A stretch of DNA of 12,285 nucleotides from Bacteroidota bacterium (GCA_005883855.1 VBAU01000252.1:1-12285), one strand, 5' to 3'. Counted from the first letter of the stretch, positions 1 through 5,943 are shown. Notes: generated by a model not told the origin, from the letters alone. Program-made: numbers and translations.

Positions 1-419
1 TGGGTTACCAAAGAGAAATTGATATCGGCGGGCCTCTTTCCCGCAGTAAAGAACTAAAGCAATATTATGGTGATAGTCGCCTTCTCCTCCAATTTCAATG
101 GACAAGAAAGCCAAAGCTTTTCGCTGTTAATTATAAAAACCGTGCAACTCCTGAAATTGATACAGTAAGGATTGAAAAAAGAAGGCAAGTAGGTTTCAGA
201 ACAGAATTTGAATACATATTAGGTGATCTATCAAATTTCCTGGGAAATAATAAATACAGGCTCGGGTGGCATAGTTATCTTACCTACATGCCATCAGTAA
301 CTAATGAAGTAGGCTTTATGGTTCATACCTACGTAGGCAGAGACTATCTGAACATTCGTTTTGACGATGTTGTTTTTATCGGGGAGCTTGGAATTTATGT
401 AAAGTTTAATGGCAGGTAA
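1..419 (+). CDS. C-terminal part of a probable outer-membrane beta-barrel protein (5' end outside window)
   Basis: An open frame enters from the left edge (first full codon at position 3) and ends at TAA 417-419, giving about 138 residues. The protein alternates polar and hydrophobic/aromatic residues in strand-like runs (LLLQFQW, KLFAVNY, RTEFEYIL, GWHSYLTY, EVGFMVHTYVG, VVFIGELGIYVKF), as expected for the last strands of an outer-membrane barrel, and it ends shortly after an aromatic strand. The pattern YVGRDYLNIRFDDVVFIGELGIYVKF-type ending (YVGRDYLNIR, then GELGIYVKF) is loosely like the C-terminal strands of outer-membrane phospholipase A. That family's catalytic His/Ser would lie upstream of the window, so this assignment is only a guess. 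The barrel call is an inference from strand pattern; the family is not firmly recognised. Confidence 0.6.
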   Translation, partial: GYQREIDIGGPLSRSKELKQYYGDSRLLLQFQWTRKPKLFAVNYKNRATPEIDTVRIEKRRQVGFRTEFEYILGDLSNFLGNNKYRLGWHSYLTYMPSVTNEVGFMVHTYVGRDYLNIRFDDVVFIGELGIYVKFNGR

Positions 420-430
420 ATGAATCTGTC

Positions 431-640
431 TTAGGATGTTAATTCATGCAGAGTAGTGTTGATAATCACTTCATTTAACTCAGGAATATTTTCAGCCGTT
501 GTCCATTCTTCTAAGCCCTCATGCCAGATAAACGAATCTCTTTCAACATGTAAAACTTTCAGCTGCTCAAGACTAAATGGCCCTTGATCTTCCAATCCAA
601 CTGAAATATAATATAGAGTCACAGAGTTGCTTTTTCTCAT
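431..640 (-). CDS. Small GYF_2 (DUF4339) domain protein
   Basis: The protein has 69 residues from ATG (638-640). An in-frame TTG four codons upstream (650-652) would give 73. It matches the GYF_2 pattern across nearly its whole length: an aromatic start (LYYISVG), the core DQGPFSLEQL (residues 18-27), then FIWHEGLEEW (37-46) and the closing NIPEL. In this family the GPFS-EEL and W-GM-W positions form a peptide-binding fold found attached to many bacterial membrane or secreted proteins. Here it stands alone with no signal peptide or membrane segment, so a cytoplasmic adaptor role is possible but unproven. It is convergent with the barrel gene to its left and divergent from the small gene at 728. 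No clear ribosome binding site decides between the two starts. Confidence 0.7.
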   Translation of the reverse strand: MRKSNSVTLYYISVGLEDQGPFSLEQLKVLHVERDSFIWHEGLEEWTTAENIPELNEVIINTTLHELTS

Positions 641-727
641 CGTATATTTCAAAAACCCTTCCAGATATTCTCAAGAAGGCATATAAATTGTTTATCGTAA
701 ATTCCAAGTCGTCTTAATTATGATTCG

Positions 728-925
728 ATGCCTAAGGAAGGTTATTCAAAAATGTCACTTATTGACCTTTGTGACTTGTTAGTAATTAAAACGCAATCAC
801 TATTGGAAGCCATTCACGGGAAAGCTGATGAGGCCACCATACAAAGTTGCACGAACGAGGTAGAATTAATTCAAAAAATGATAACCAATAGAAAGAAAAA
901 CTTTTCTCCTAATTCTTTTCCGTAA
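728..925 (+). CDS. Small helical hypothetical protein
   Basis: This 65-residue protein begins at ATG 728; a second in-frame ATG at 752 is possible. The body (SLIDLCDLLVIKTQSLLEAI, then DEATIQSCTNEVELIQKMI) has the heptad-like hydrophobic spacing of two amphipathic helices, followed by a basic, disordered tail. I do not recognise a named family. Similar short helical proteins with a central 'LLEAI..KAD' stretch are, as far as I recall, common in Bacteroidota. It sits 11 bases before the next + strand gene, so the two may be cotranscribed. No signal peptide or membrane segment is visible. Confidence 0.55.
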   Translation: MPKEGYSKMSLIDLCDLLVIKTQSLLEAIHGKADEATIQSCTNEVELIQKMITNRKKNFSPNSFP

Positions 926-936
926 GAAGGTTGTTA

Positions 937-1197
937 ATGAAAGTCATTGGATTTATATTAATGGTAATCGGAATCGTGATGCTTGTACAAAGAAGCGTTG
1001 AACACAATAAAAAGGAAACAGTGGTTGATACAAACTCAATAGAAATCACAAAGAAAGAACCCAAAATGATTACCTGGCCTTATTATGCTGGCGCCATAGC
1101 AGTGGCAGCGGGCATTATTCTCATGATTGTTGATGAGAGAAAAAAGAGGATCGCAGACCGCCAAAAAAATAATGTTTTTAGAATAATGCTGTTATGA
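937..1197 (+). CDS. Small two-helix membrane protein, DUF3185-like
   Basis: This is an 86-residue protein. I chose ATG 937 over the in-frame TTG at 931 because AGAAGG (925-930) sits six bases upstream of this ATG, a good Shine-Dalgarno for this phylum. Two hydrophobic segments are visible: residues 3-18 (VIGFILMVIGIVMLVQ) and about 48-65 (PYYAGAIAVAAGIILMIV). They are separated by a charged linker of about 30 residues and followed by a Lys/Arg-rich tail, which would place the tail in the cytoplasm. Size and layout (short TM, polar linker, TM with GGI/AGI) recall the DUF3185 family of small inner-membrane proteins. The match is by eye only and the function is unknown. The gene follows the small helical protein closely. 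Confidence 0.55.
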   Translation: MKVIGFILMVIGIVMLVQRSVEHNKKETVVDTNSIEITKKEPKMITWPYYAGAIAVAAGIILMIVDERKKRIADRQKNNVFRIMLL

Positions 1198-1330
1198 ATA
1201 AAACAAACAAGCTGTAAGATTTAAGACCGAGAAAAATTTCTGCACTCTTATTAAAAAGATAATTTTTTGAAATGTGAAATACTTTTTGCTCAAAATTTGC
1301 TCTGGGCATAGTTTTTTGAGCTAATTGTTT

Positions 1331-1422
1331 GTTCTCTCCTCTGGGGTGCTTCCGAAAGGAACCTGAGATTATACCCACAGCTACTTGATCTGGACAATGC
1401 CAGCGAAGGGAAAGAAGAGAAC
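1331..1422 (+). ncRNA. TPP riboswitch (THI element)
   Basis: The conserved core of the thiamine pyrophosphate aptamer is readable in order. GGGGTGC is followed by a GNRA-capped hairpin TTCC-GAAA-GGAA, then CTGAGA, ACCC, and the hallmark CTTGATCTGGACAATGCCAG followed by CGAAGGGA. The outer helix P1 closes with a perfect 7-bp match, GTTCTCT (1331-1337) with AGAGAAC (1416-1422). TPP riboswitches switch off thiamine synthesis or transport genes when the cofactor is abundant; in Bacteroidota they often precede thiC operons or thiamine TonB-dependent receptors. No such gene follows here. The next + strand start is the hydrolase at 1712, about 290 bases downstream. The aptamer looks intact, so it is either a relic whose gene was lost or a leader with an unexpected target. 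Confidence 0.93.
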
Positions 1423-1425
1423 CGT

Positions 1426-1456
1426 GAAGCTTGGATAAAACCAGGCTTCTCCTTTA
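1426..1456 (+). terminator. Terminator-like hairpin just after the TPP aptamer (possible expression platform)
   Basis: GAAGCTTGG (1426-1434) pairs over nine positions, with one G-T wobble, with CCAGGCTTC (1441-1449). The loop is ATAAAA and the pyrimidine stretch TCCTTTA follows. It begins four bases after the P1 stem of the TPP aptamer, where an expression platform belongs. The T-tract is short and interrupted by C, so termination strength is uncertain. No alternative antiterminator pairing was worked out. Confidence 0.45.
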
Positions 1457-1711
1457 CATTATCGCTTCGAAAAAATTTTCCTGCTGTCGGTTTTGTGTCA
1501 GTAAGTGGTAATGATTTTTTAGGGAGGATCAGTAAAAACCATTTATCTATTTATTTATTTGAATTAATAAATCTTCTAATAATTGGAAGCAAAACTTAGT
1601 CCAATTGATGGCGCTTTTAATGAATTTTGTCCGCTGGCATAAGGGTTAGTTGAATCTTCTTTACTTCTAAACTGGTAAGATACTTGTGCGCTAAAACAAT
1701 AGATCAGAATT
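1457..1711. other. Gene-poor stretch downstream of the TPP riboswitch
   Basis: No start codon with a credible reading frame follows the riboswitch on the + strand. An open frame runs through 1423-1599 without an initiator and resembles nothing I know. A short imperfect ATTT-type tandem repeat occupies 1541-1560. The right part contains the - strand protein fragment described separately. The stretch looks like a decayed or deleted locus lying between the riboswitch and the hydrolase gene. Confidence 0.5.
1576..1700 (-). pseudogene. Possible C-terminal remnant of an outer-membrane protein
   Basis: On the - strand a frame ends at TAG (complement of 1576-1578). Its last 40 or so residues read AQVSYQFRSKEDSTNPYASG and then QNSLKAPSIGLSFASNY: a strand, a polar loop and a final strand ending in an aromatic residue, typical of Bacteroidota outer-membrane proteins. 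Upstream of about 1700 the frame runs into the antisense of the hydrolase gene, so the rest of the gene is absent. I read it as a 3' fragment left after a deletion or rearrangement. A chance open frame of this length is also possible. Confidence 0.35.
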
Positions 1712-2377
1712 ATGCGTAAAGAAGAAATAGAAATTCCAATTAACCATTTCGCCGTGGGAGCCAATCTGGTTATACCGGAAAATGTAAGGGCTTTGGTGAT
1801 TTTTTCGCACGGAAGTGGTAGCAGTAGGTTCAGTCCAAGAAATAATTATATTGCTGATGTGCTTAACAAACACGGAATTGCCACACTTCTTGCCGACCTG
1901 CTCACAAGACAAGAGGATATGAATTATGATAATCGCTTCAATATTTCACTGCTAAGCAAGCGACTGGTAATGGTTACTGGCTGGGCCATTCAGCGGAAAG
2001 AATTGATGGATTTGCCGGTCGGATATTTTGGCGCCAGTACTGGGGCAGCTTCTGCATTAAATGCAGCAGTCCTTCTTAAAGATCAAATTACTGCTGTTGT
2101 AAGCCGGGGAGGGAGGCCCGATTTAGCAAGAGATGTTTTGCCACAAGTTTGGGCAGCCACATTATTGATCGTTGGTTCTTTGGATACTCCGGTCATTCAA
2201 CTAAATCAATTGGCTTATGATATTCTCGTTTGTAAAAAGCACATGCGCATTATACAAGGTGCTTCACATTTATTTGAAGAATCCGGAAAGTTGGAGGAAG
2301 TCGCTCGATTGGCCCTGAATTGGTTCATGGAGAACTTAGTTCAACCTCAAATTATCAAACAAAAAGAAATTCATTAA
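1712..2377 (+). CDS. Alpha/beta hydrolase, dienelactone-hydrolase-like
   Basis: This 221-residue cytoplasmic protein has the alpha/beta hydrolase layout. The oxyanion-hole turn FSHGSGSSRFSPRN lies at residues 31-44. The nucleophile elbow GYFGASTGAAS (104-114) follows G-x-S-x-G with Ser109. The acid Asp158 is in VGSLDTPV, and His186 is in GASHLFEE. The length fits the dienelactone hydrolase/small esterase group, but the natural substrate cannot be read from the sequence. ATG 1712 is the first start of the frame; no Shine-Dalgarno is evident. Its stop is three bases before the phosphoribosyltransferase start, so the two are surely cotranscribed. Hydrolases of this kind are known next to, or fused with, this type of phosphoribosyltransferase, which supports a shared but undefined role. 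The TPP riboswitch lies upstream on the same strand, yet nothing links this enzyme to thiamine. Confidence 0.88.
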   Translation: MRKEEIEIPINHFAVGANLVIPENVRALVIFSHGSGSSRFSPRNNYIADVLNKHGIATLLADLLTRQEDMNYDNRFNISLLSKRLVMVTGWAIQRKELMDLPVGYFGASTGAASALNAAVLLKDQITAVVSRGGRPDLARDVLPQVWAATLLIVGSLDTPVIQLNQLAYDILVCKKHMRIIQGASHLFEESGKLEEVARLALNWFMENLVQPQIIKQKEIH

Positions 2378-2380
2378 ATC

Positions 2381-3022
2381 ATGCTGATGTATTTTATTAA
2401 CAGATATGACGCTGCTATGCAACTGGCCACGAGGCTGGAAAAATATAAAAATGAGGACGGCGTCATCCTGGCTGTGCCTCGTGGCGGTGTACCTATTGGT
2501 TATTACTTAGCCAAGCATCTTGGTTTTGGATTAGATCTGCTAATGACAAAAAAACTGGGTCATCCTGCAAATGAAGAATTTGCAATTGGAGCTGTGGGTA
2601 TTGAAAGTATTATTATAGAGGAGGCTTATCAGATTCCAAAGGAATATATTCAACAACAAACCAAGCGACTAAGGCAGGAATTGATAGATCGGTACAGAAA
2701 ATTTATGGGAGGTCGTGAACCCGCCATTCTTAAAAATAAAATTGTGATCGTTGTTGATGATGGTGTCGCAACAGGCAGAACAATCCTGACGACACTTAAA
2801 ATGCTACGCAGTAAAGAACCAAAAAAATTGGTTGTAGCTGTACCCGTCGCATCAATGCAAGCAGCAGCAAGGATAAAAAAAGAAGTCGATGATTTTATTT
2901 GCCTCTTTATTCCGAATCCGTTTTATGGAGTAGGAAGATTTTACGAGGATTTTAGTCAGACTTCTGATGAAGAAGTGGTAACCCTTTTGAAAGAATTAAA
3001 TGAAAGAGGCAAAGCAGCATAA
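2381..3022 (+). CDS. Phosphoribosyltransferase (type I PRTase fold)
   Basis: The protein has 213 residues, with an alternative start at Met3. The PRPP-binding signature VVDDGVATGRT is at residues 124-134, with two acidic residues before the phosphate-binding loop. The pyrophosphate loop AVPRGGVPIG is at 31-40. KKLGHPANEEFAIGAVG (57-73) is typical of the stand-alone PRTases found beside dienelactone hydrolases. The enzyme should use PRPP or hold a ribose-phosphate ligand in the cytoplasm; the acceptor base is unknown, and it is not a recognisable purine or pyrimidine salvage enzyme. It follows the hydrolase by three bases and is followed 15 bases later by a small basic protein. The C-terminus (VVTLLKELNERGKAA) is complete. 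Confidence 0.9.
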   Translation: MLMYFINRYDAAMQLATRLEKYKNEDGVILAVPRGGVPIGYYLAKHLGFGLDLLMTKKLGHPANEEFAIGAVGIESIIIEEAYQIPKEYIQQQTKRLRQELIDRYRKFMGGREPAILKNKIVIVVDDGVATGRTILTTLKMLRSKEPKKLVVAVPVASMQAAARIKKEVDDFICLFIPNPFYGVGRFYEDFSQTSDEEVVTLLKELNERGKAA

Positions 3023-3037
3023 AAATGTTTTAAAATC

Positions 3038-3220
3038 ATGTTTATGAAAAACAAAAAAAATAAAGGAAAGGAACAAAAAAATCAAACCGCAAAGACAGGA
3101 CGGCAAAAACATTTGAATCCTTTTAAAGATCCTATAAAGGCAAAAGAAAATAGGGAAATGGTAAAAGAAGAAATAGAAGGTGAGCAGCAACGAAAACAAG
3201 CTATGACTGAAAGAGATTAG
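3038..3220 (+). CDS. Small Lys/Glu-rich hydrophilic protein
   Basis: This 60-residue frame starts at ATG 3038; a second ATG at 3044 gives 58. The first half is strongly basic (KNKKNKGKEQKNQ), and a central NPFKDPIKAKENREMVKEE is followed by an acidic/basic helix ending EQQRKQAMTERD. There are no hydrophobic stretches, so it is probably disordered to helical and cytoplasmic. The 'DP.KA.ENR..V.EE...EQQRK.A.TERD' pattern looks like a small conserved Bacteroidota protein I have seen before, but I know no function for it. It starts 15 bases after the phosphoribosyltransferase and would be the third gene of that unit. The composition is A-rich, so a chance frame cannot be excluded. Confidence 0.55.
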   Translation: MFMKNKKNKGKEQKNQTAKTGRQKHLNPFKDPIKAKENREMVKEEIEGEQQRKQAMTERD

Positions 3221-3260
3221 TGAATTTTTATTTGATGACCGAGCCCCTGTAGAGGCCGAA

Positions 3261-3311
3261 AGAAGATTGCCGCATAAAAATAACTTTGAAATAACCCGCG
3301 ATCAATCTTCT
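3261..3311. repeat. Inverted repeat in the intergenic gap (9 bp arms)
   Basis: AGAAGATTG (3261-3269) is an exact inverted match to CAATCTTCT (3303-3311). Inside it, CGC 3271-3273 can pair with GCG 3298-3300. The loop is AT-rich and no T-tract follows, so it is a weak candidate for a terminator of the hydrolase/PRTase unit. It may instead be part of a structured intergenic element. Confidence 0.5.
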
Positions 3312-3362
3312 TGCTAATGACAAGCTTTATGTCTTTAAATTCTAGGAGCTTCGATTTTTATA

Positions 3363-3383
3363 CGCTCTTCTTCTCAAGATGCG
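3363..3383. repeat. Short hairpin in the intergenic gap
   Basis: CGCTCTT (3363-3369) can pair with AAGA-T-GCG (3376-3383), with one bulged T and a six-base loop. It is small and could be due to chance, but it sits between two other inverted repeats in the same gap. Confidence 0.3.
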
Positions 3384-3405
3384 CAAATGATTTATCTTTA
3401 TTATA

Positions 3406-3487
3406 CAAGGTAATTGTGAATAAGGGGAGCATCTTCAGCGATACAACTCGGTGGAAGATTCCTTATTAATTTATACAATTACCATTG
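3406..3487. repeat. Long multi-helix inverted repeat upstream of the VTT-domain gene
   Basis: Three co-linear helices nest exactly. GGTAATTGT (3409-3417) pairs with ACAATTACC (3475-3483). AATAAGG (3419-3425) pairs with CCTTATT (3461-3467). ATCTTC (3431-3436) pairs with GAAGAT (3454-3459). A further CAA/TTG pairing (3406-3408 with 3485-3487) can extend the base. Bulges of 1/7 and 5/1 bases separate the helices, and the apical loop of 17 bases can form CGA/TCG. The element ends 22 bases before the ATG at 3510. It could be a structured mRNA leader, a small miniature-transposon-like palindrome or a protein-binding region. No known riboswitch class is recognised in it. Confidence 0.65.
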
Positions 3488-3509
3488 CACTTATTACTTG
3501 AACTTAGGA

Positions 3510-4106
3510 ATGAATGTTCTTATCTACTTTTTAGTTTTTATTGGTTCGCTTATCGTTGATATTGTTCCTTTCATTGGCCCGCCTGCTTGGACTGTAATGG
3601 TTTTCTTCCAAATAAAATTTCGATTAAATATCTGGCTTGTTTTAATTATCGGGGTACCTGGTTCTGCAATAGGAAGATACGTGTACAGTAGCTATATCCA
3701 TCGTCTTTCTGATCGTTTTATCAAGCCTCGAAAAAATGAAGATTTATTGTTCATTGGCAAAAAACTTGAAAACAGGGGATGGAGGGTTCAGCTTTTTGTT
3801 TTCCTTTATACACTTATGCCGCTACCTTCAACTCCTCTTTTTACCGCTGCAGGCATTGCAAGAATAAAAACCCTGTATATTATTCCGGCGTTTTTTGTTG
3901 GCAAGTTTATTAGCGATACCATTATGGTTGTAACTGGTGATTATGTTGCCAAAAATGTTACGAGCATTATTCACGGTCTTTTGTCGTGGAAAAGTTTGCT
4001 GGGAACAATTATTGGCATGCTGGTTATTTGCTTATTTCTGTTTACAAACTGGCGAAAATTACTGGAGGAAAAAAAATTCAGCCTAAGTTTTGATATCTGG
4101 AAATAA
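3510..4106 (+). CDS. VTT/DedA (SNARE-associated) family-like membrane protein
   Basis: From ATG 3510 the protein has 198 residues; a TTG at 3498 would add four. Hydrophobic segments lie at about 4-24, 41-57, 93-111, 122-142 and 160-178. The middle carries GVPGSAIGRYVYS (48-60), a soluble basic loop, and then LYTLMPLPSTPLFTAAGIAR (99-118) followed by FFVGKFISDT. The proline-rich, re-entrant 'P.P..P...AG' segment after a glycine-rich loop is the layout of VTT/DedA proteins, which act in lipid scrambling or flipping and membrane homeostasis in the inner membrane. The similarity is by layout and not by a full signature. The gene is preceded by a long inverted repeat and followed after 23 bases by another polytopic membrane protein of lipid-transport type, which fits a joint membrane-lipid role. 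Confidence 0.65.
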   Translation: MNVLIYFLVFIGSLIVDIVPFIGPPAWTVMVFFQIKFRLNIWLVLIIGVPGSAIGRYVYSSYIHRLSDRFIKPRKNEDLLFIGKKLENRGWRVQLFVFLYTLMPLPSTPLFTAAGIARIKTLYIIPAFFVGKFISDTIMVVTGDYVAKNVTSIIHGLLSWKSLLGTIIGMLVICLFLFTNWRKLLEEKKFSLSFDIWK

Positions 4107-4129
4107 AACACAAAGGGAATTTCCTACAA

Positions 4130-5155
4130 ATGACGAAAGATAAAAAAGGAAGATTATTCTCCAGATCAAAAATATTCTTCTATCTGATTTCTGTGGCCTT
4201 TTTCATTTTTGCTGCTTACTATTTTACTGAGATAAAAAAGGATATCAAACTATTCGGAAAGGTAAATACTTACTGGCTGGGACTAGCGGTTCTAAGTCAA
4301 GCGGGTACTTATTTGGGGGGTGCAATTATTTATCGCAAGTTGCTTAGGCTCTTTAATATAAAGCTCAGGCTTTCTATCTGGACATTATTTCAGGCAAGCA
4401 TAATAACCTTATTTTTTAACCAAACTGTACCAAGTGCTGGTATTAGTGGCAACACTTTCTTCTTTAATTTTTTAAGGAAACGAAAGGTTGCTGTGGATGA
4501 TATCCTTTCTTTAATTTTTATTGAGCTGTTAACCTTCTATGCTGCTATGCAGATTATCATTATTTTTCTTGCTACGCTTAGTTTTTTCGTTTTCAAAATA
4601 CCCTGCTTTTTCTTTATCATTCTTGGCTGCGGGTTTCTTGTTTACCTCTTGTTTGGGCTGGCAATAGGGCTTCTGGGAAGAAGGCACACAATCAGTTTAC
4701 TTTATAAAAAAATGAAATCAGCAAGCTTTTTTAATAAACTTCTATCGTGGTTGCAAAAACCTTTTCCAGGCAATATTTCACTTGATAATATCAAAAGTCC
4801 CTGGCGTTTCTTCCTGCAAAATAAAACAGGGACATTAATCGCTGCAATTTTACAGGTTTGTATCTTCATGGGTGATACTTTTACAATCTTTTCTCTTTTC
4901 AAGGGCTTGGGTATTACAGTAACTATTTTGCAGGTAGCTACGGGATTTATTTTGACAAAAATTGTTTCACTCCTGCCTTTTTTGCCAGGTGCACTTATTC
5001 TTTATGAGGGTAGCATGACTTTTTTCTTTTCACGAATGGGAATAAACCTGGGAACAGCAGTAGTAGTAACTCTGTTATATCGTGCACTCTCATTTTGGGC
5101 ACCTATTTTACTTGGCTTTTTCCTTTACCGAGGACTACAAGTAAAAGAAACGTGA
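4130..5155 (+). CDS. LPG-synthase TM-domain (UPF0104) family integral membrane protein
   Basis: This 341-residue protein is highly hydrophobic, with about eight membrane segments (roughly 13-31, 47-67, 83-105, 125-150, 155-183, 234-256, 265-290, 307-335). Two family landmarks are visible: FFNQTVPSAGISGNTFF (95-111), and PGALILYEGSMTFFFSRMGI (286-305) followed by VTLLYRALSFWAPILLGF. These match the flippase-like domain of lysylphosphatidylglycerol synthase (PF03706). The C-terminal aminoacyl-transfer domain of MprF is absent, so it is probably a stand-alone lipid or glycolipid translocase-like protein and not an LPG synthase. AAAGGGA (4112-4118) lies upstream of ATG 4130 at slightly long spacing. 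It follows the VTT gene by 23 bases in a likely two-gene unit and is convergent with the DUF6496 gene 30 bases beyond its stop. Confidence 0.85.
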   Translation: MTKDKKGRLFSRSKIFFYLISVAFFIFAAYYFTEIKKDIKLFGKVNTYWLGLAVLSQAGTYLGGAIIYRKLLRLFNIKLRLSIWTLFQASIITLFFNQTVPSAGISGNTFFFNFLRKRKVAVDDILSLIFIELLTFYAAMQIIIIFLATLSFFVFKIPCFFFIILGCGFLVYLLFGLAIGLLGRRHTISLLYKKMKSASFFNKLLSWLQKPFPGNISLDNIKSPWRFFLQNKTGTLIAAILQVCIFMGDTFTIFSLFKGLGITVTILQVATGFILTKIVSLLPFLPGALILYEGSMTFFFSRMGINLGTAVVVTLLYRALSFWAPILLGFFLYRGLQVKET

Positions 5156-5158
5156 TTT

Positions 5159-5185
5159 TTGCTGGGATAGCAATCTTATTATCTT
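5159..5185 (+). terminator. Weak terminator candidate between convergent genes
   Basis: TTGCT (5159-5163) pairs with AGCAA (5169-5173) around the loop GGGAT, and the T-rich run TCTTATTATCTTC follows. The stem has only five pairs. It lies three bases past the stop of the LPG-synthase-like gene and just before the end of the convergent gene, where a terminator is expected. Confidence 0.3.
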
Positions 5186-5674
5186 CTATTTGTTTCTGGT
5201 ACGAGCAGATTTTGTTGCAGCTCTTGAACGCCCACGGGGTCCTTCTGTCTCTGCGGCTTTTCTTGCAGAAGCTGAACGTTCTGAAGCTGTTCGCTCCATA
5301 GCTGCCTCATGTGCCTGGCGGGAAAGCGCAGTATGAGATGCTGACGAAGTAGGTTCACGTTTCAAAGCCTGCTCTCTTGCACGGGAACGGGTTTTAGAAA
5401 CCGGTTCATGTCGCTGTCCTTTTTTGTATGCTTGTTCTGCACTCCGACGTGTTTTCTCAGACGTTTTTCCTTTTTTTGGCGGTTTCAGTTTAACACCAGC
5501 TCTCCTTGCCTCTGATAAACCAATGGCAATAGCCTGTTTTGCTGATCTTGCGCCATGCTTTCCTTTTCGGATTTTTTTTATTTCCTCATGCACAAATTCA
5601 CCAGCCTGTGTAGTTGGTGATTTGCCTTGTCGTTTTGCACGTTGTGCTCGTTTAATCGTTTTTTTCTCTGGCAT
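5186..5674 (-). CDS. DUF6496 family protein with long basic tail
   Basis: This 162-residue protein is extremely rich in Lys, Arg, Ala and Ser. Residues 1-67 form the conserved part: MPEKKTIKRAQRAKRQGKS, TQAGEFVHEEIKKIRKGKHG, then ARSAKQAIAIGLSEARRAGV. This closely resembles DUF6496 proteins known mainly from Proteobacteria. The tail (68-162) is a low-complexity basic stretch similar to histone-H1-like or nucleoid-associated proteins, so nucleic-acid binding is plausible but not shown. ATG (complement of 5672-5674) is the natural start because the conserved motif begins at Met1. There is no membrane segment or signal peptide. Its strand is opposite to both + strand neighbours and its GC content looks higher than theirs, consistent with, but not proof of, horizontal acquisition. 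Confidence 0.85.
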   Translation of the reverse strand: MPEKKTIKRAQRAKRQGKSPTTQAGEFVHEEIKKIRKGKHGARSAKQAIAIGLSEARRAGVKLKPPKKGKTSEKTRRSAEQAYKKGQRHEPVSKTRSRAREQALKREPTSSASHTALSRQAHEAAMERTASERSASARKAAETEGPRGRSRAATKSARTRNK

Positions 5675-5943
5675 AATAATCTTTTATTATGAAGCGCAAT
5701 TGACATGCCAAGCGGGGTCTCCCTTTCATATCTAAGCACGGCCTCAATTGGCTCGCTAAGAAACCAAACTGCAGTTTTATAATCCTAAGTAATACTTTGA
5801 AATCGGAAGCCTTCAGTTGTTTCTGCGCCGGGACAAAAAGTTATTCTTCCAGACAACCAGTAACCTAATAGTTGATATAAAACAAGGTTTTGGTGGATTT
5901 TAAGGTATGAAATTTACTTTCAATAATAGTTAGGTGATACAAA
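5675..5943. other. Intergenic stretch without recognisable gene
   Basis: Between the DUF6496 start and the frameshifted small gene, all frames are closed within a few dozen codons and none has a credible initiator. A 10-bp palindrome AACTGCAGTT occurs near 5768. No promoter motif of the Bacteroidota TAnnTTTG type was found with correct spacing. Promoters for the divergent neighbours presumably lie here. Confidence 0.4.

Noticed and set aside
1178..1378. Minus-strand open frame over the riboswitch region
   Set aside because: It is antisense to the TPP aptamer and has no protein-like features.
1338..1599. Open frame running through and beyond the riboswitch
   Set aside because: It has no initiator, its first part lies in the conserved aptamer, and its translation resembles no protein I know.
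2996..3199. Phe-rich minus-strand frame
   Set aside because: It is the antisense of the Lys-rich small protein; a Phe/Leu run is what AAA/AAG codons give on the other strand.
3281..3288. TAACTTTG, an exact match to the Bacteroidota -7 box
   Set aside because: No TTTG-type -33 element lies at the proper distance upstream; the nearest TTG is only 11 bases away.
3206..3315. Open stretch reading FDDRAPVEAERRLPHKNNFE
   Set aside because: It looks somewhat protein-like but is only about 35 codons, has no start codon and no recognised similarity; it was kept out of the gene list.
5095..5301. Open frame on + strand with a hydrophobic N-terminal part
   Set aside because: It overlaps the end of the LPG-synthase-like gene and is antisense to the DUF6496 gene, whose protein pattern is far stronger.
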